Below, piece after piece: positions 4,493 to 6,179 of a DNA stretch of 6,179 bases (its first letter is position 1; each line of letters begins with the position of its first letter). A model generated the notes under the pieces. The model made no database searches. It was not told the origin of the DNA and saw nothing but the letters and a program-made list of their open reading frames with translations. The stretch spans positions 1 through 6,179 of the forward strand of contig JASIKV010000135.1 of assembly GCA_030049455.1 (NCBI GenBank), read 5' to 3'. Both the position numbers and the translations under genes were made by a program. Source of the DNA: Terriglobia bacterium (GTDB lineage: Bacteria; Acidobacteriota; Terriglobia; UBA7540).

Positions 4493-5744
4493 GTTAATCG
4501 AAGTCCTAAAACAAGCCTGGTCCTCATTGACGCGCCAGCCCACGCGCAGCTTCCTCACAATGCTTGGCATCATCTGGGGAATCGCCGCCGTGGCGTTGCT
4601 GATTGCCTACGGCAGCAGCCTGCGCTCCGTGGTGGTGGCGTCGTTTGACGCTTTCGGCAAGGGCGCGGTGATCTGCTGGCCGGCGCAGACCAGCGAGCAG
4701 GCGGGCGGCGAGCGTGCCGGCAAGAAGGTGCGATTCGAAAAGGCCGACGTGGAGGAAATCCAGCAGGAAGCTCCGCTGGTCAAAACCGTCTGCATGGAGA
4801 GCGTCCGCAGATTTCCGGTTTCCTACGGCGACCGCATGTCGAACAACAGCATTCGCGGCGTCTGCCCCGAATACGGCGAGATGCGGAATGAAGTTCCGAG
4901 CGAGGGCCGCTGGCTCAGCGCTGAAGATGAAATGGAGCGCCGCCGCGTGGTGTTCATCGGGTATCGCCTGCGCGAAAAGCTTTTTGCGGGACGGCCGGCG
5001 GTGGGAGAAACCGTGCGCATCGGCGGTGTGCGCTTCACGGTGATTGGCACGATGGACTTGAAAATCCAGGACAGCAATTACTTCAGCTCCGATGACGAAT
5101 CCGCGTGGATCCCCTACTCGACGGCCGGCGATTTGTGGGACACGCGCTACGCCTCTGTGCTGGTCTACGTGCCCATCGCGCCGCGGTTTGAGAAACTCTC
5201 CATGGCCCAGGTGCGCGCCGCGGTGGCCAAGCGCCAGAATTTTTCGCCCACAGACGAGCGCGCCATCCAGATGTTCGGCCGCGAGCAGTTTCGCCCCATC
5301 ATTGACGGCATCACCATCGGCTTTGAAGCGCTGTTTACTTTTGTGGGGGCGCTCACGCTCGGAATCGGCGGCGTGGGCCTGATGAACATCATGCTGGTGG
5401 CGGTGGATGAGCGCATCCGCGAAATCGGCCTGCGGCGCGCGCTGGGGGCCAAGCGGCGGCACATTCGCGTGCAGTTTCTGACGGAAGCGCTGGTGCTGAC
5501 CCTTGCCGGGGGCGTGCTGGGAATCCTGCTCGCCTACGGCCTGGCCGCCGCCATCGGCACCATGCCGTTCTACGGCCAGTTTTATGACGACAACTCCGGC
5601 AAAGGCGACATCCACATGAACATATCGCTCAGCACGGTGGGGATTTCGACAGTCATTTTGCTTATTGTCGGCCTGCTGAGCGGACTCGCCCCCGCCATCC
5701 GCGCCGCGCGCCTTCATCCCGTCGAAGCGCTGCGGTACGAATGA
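4491..5744 (+). CDS. ABC transporter permease, MacB/FtsX family (permease 2)
   Basis: A 417-residue inner-membrane permease related to permease 1. One membrane helix at about 20-42 is followed by a periplasmic MacB_PCD domain (about 45-270) and an FtsX domain with helices at about 277-303, 330-356 and 380-402. The coupling segment is VAVDERIREIGLRRALGAKRR (303-323), and the C-terminus APAIRAARLHPVEALRYE (400-417) is typical of the family. No Walker A, Walker B or ABC signature is present, so ATP hydrolysis must come from another protein. Both permeases share a QAGG.RAG stretch early in the periplasmic domain (residues 71-78 and 70-77), which supports common ancestry. The start ATG directly abuts the heptamer array of cassette B. 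The stop codon lies 2 bp from that of the convergent AAA gene, with no terminator hairpin between. Confidence 0.93.
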   Translation: MLIEVLKQAWSSLTRQPTRSFLTMLGIIWGIAAVALLIAYGSSLRSVVVASFDAFGKGAVICWPAQTSEQAGGERAGKKVRFEKADVEEIQQEAPLVKTVCMESVRRFPVSYGDRMSNNSIRGVCPEYGEMRNEVPSEGRWLSAEDEMERRRVVFIGYRLREKLFAGRPAVGETVRIGGVRFTVIGTMDLKIQDSNYFSSDDESAWIPYSTAGDLWDTRYASVLVYVPIAPRFEKLSMAQVRAAVAKRQNFSPTDERAIQMFGREQFRPIIDGITIGFEALFTFVGALTLGIGGVGLMNIMLVAVDERIREIGLRRALGAKRRHIRVQFLTEALVLTLAGGVLGILLAYGLAAAIGTMPFYGQFYDDNSGKGDIHMNISLSTVGISTVILLIVGLLSGLAPAIRAARLHPVEALRYE

Positions 5745-5746
5745 AG

Positions 5747-6179
5747 TCATTTGCGATTGGCGATTAGCGGGGGGCGATTCGGAACTAGATCAGATTGTCC
5801 ACGATCCGAAGCCGAGTCCTCCTCCTCTAATCCCAGCAGCAAGCCCTGAAACTCCGCCATGGTTACGGCTGGCCTGTGGCTTTCCACGAATTCCATTGCT
5901 TCAAGCTCCGTGGCCGAGGGAAAGAAACGCCTGTAGAGCTCGATTTTCTGCTCCTCGCAGGCTTCACCCATGTAGAGCCGGTAATCGATGCGCCCGGGCC
6001 GCAATAGCGCCGGGTCCAGCGCCTCAAACCGGTTGGTGGTCATGACGAACGGCACATTTTCCGGCGCATTGAAGCCGTCCAGAACGTTCAGCAATCCCGA
6101 AAGCGTGACTTTCTCCAGACGCGCCGCTCCCCCGCGATCGTCGTTCCGATTCTCGCCGGTTTTCACGGGGACTCCGTCA
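5747..6179 (-). CDS. BCS1-like AAA ATPase, C-terminal part (5' end outside window)
   Basis: This is the 3' part of a gene on the minus strand. The frame stays open to the window edge, so the first codons seen are not the start; a GTG at 6166 is internal. The visible protein of about 143 residues contains the second half of an AAA domain: KVTLSGLLNVLDGF, the sensor-1 strand FVMTTNRFEALD, then DPALLRPGRID with the two arginines typical of AAA arginine fingers, followed by YRLYMGEACEEQKIELYRRFF. The LSGLLNVLDG and RPGRID...YMG pattern matches the BCS1 group, which in mitochondria translocates the Rieske protein; the bacterial role is unclear. Walker A and B would lie beyond the window. The last residues (NRPPLIANRK) are encoded by the GCGATTN repeat array, so the original C-terminus may have been replaced or extended. 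It is convergent with permease 2 and probably unrelated to transport. Confidence 0.85.
   Translation of the reverse strand, partial: DGVPVKTGENRNDDRGGAARLEKVTLSGLLNVLDGFNAPENVPFVMTTNRFEALDPALLRPGRIDYRLYMGEACEEQKIELYRRFFPSATELEAMEFVESHRPAVTMAEFQGLLLGLEEEDSASDRGQSDLVPNRPPLIANRK
5753..5780. repeat. Heptamer array GCGATTN without an S23 gene
   Basis: Four 7-bp units in register: GCGATTG, GCGATTA, GCGGGGG and GCGATTC. They start 8 bases after the permease 2 stop codon and lie inside the 3' end of the convergent AAA gene. The unit length equals that of the two cassette arrays but the sequence differs. No inverted partner array is seen nearby in the window. Confidence 0.65.

Noticed and set aside
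4524..5750. A 408-codon open frame on the minus strand opposite permease 2
   Set aside because: It mirrors a well-supported permease gene, is rich in His, Ala, Arg and Asp as expected from antisense reading of GC-rich coding DNA, and has no recognisable domain.
5745..5800. A bidirectional terminator between permease 2 and the AAA gene
   Set aside because: The stops are two bases apart, and the following repeats are directly tandem, with no GC-rich stem and T-run.

Overview
The window looks like chromosomal DNA from a GC-rich, Gram-negative-type bacterium. The evidence is an exported RlpA-like protein, a MacA-type periplasmic adaptor, two MacB/FtsX-type permeases and a BCS1-like AAA ATPase. 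This gene mix, the codon bias, and the S23 genes with short tandem repeats between genes remind me of Acidobacteriota or a related soil lineage. That assignment is an inference; no marker gene in the window proves it.

Layout. Positions 1-167 are an upstream control region with three inverted repeats and a plausible sigma70-type promoter. Next comes a small exported RlpA/double-psi beta-barrel protein (168-626), then about 330 bp with no convincing gene. A three-gene transporter set on the plus strand follows: a MacA/HlyD-type adaptor (961-2166), permease 1 (2716-3975) and permease 2 (4491-5744). The 3' part of a BCS1-like AAA ATPase gene on the minus strand (5747-6179, cut by the window edge) converges on permease 2, with two bases between the stop codons. 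The transporter genes would together make a MacAB-like or Lol-like tripartite complex, but no ATP-binding subunit is encoded between the adaptor and the point where the strand switches.

The most unusual part lies between the transporter genes. The adaptor/permease 1 and permease 1/permease 2 junctions each hold a cassette of about 510-550 bp carrying one small S23 (four-helix-bundle) gene. The two genes encode 119-residue proteins that are about 60% identical and lie in opposite orientations. Each cassette is bounded by arrays of degenerate 7-bp repeats, inverted relative to each other: TCAGTNN in cassette A and TCAGCTN in cassette B. The arrays run from the stop codon of one transporter gene, or a few bases after it, into the start codon of the next. 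A third heptamer array, GCGATTN, sits at the permease 2/AAA junction and has no S23 gene. S23 proteins are best known from intervening sequences in bacterial 23S rRNA, where the gene sits in the loop of a long stem. The arrangement here is formally similar but lies inside an mRNA operon. It could represent a small non-rRNA S23 mobile element or an mRNA intervening-sequence-like unit.
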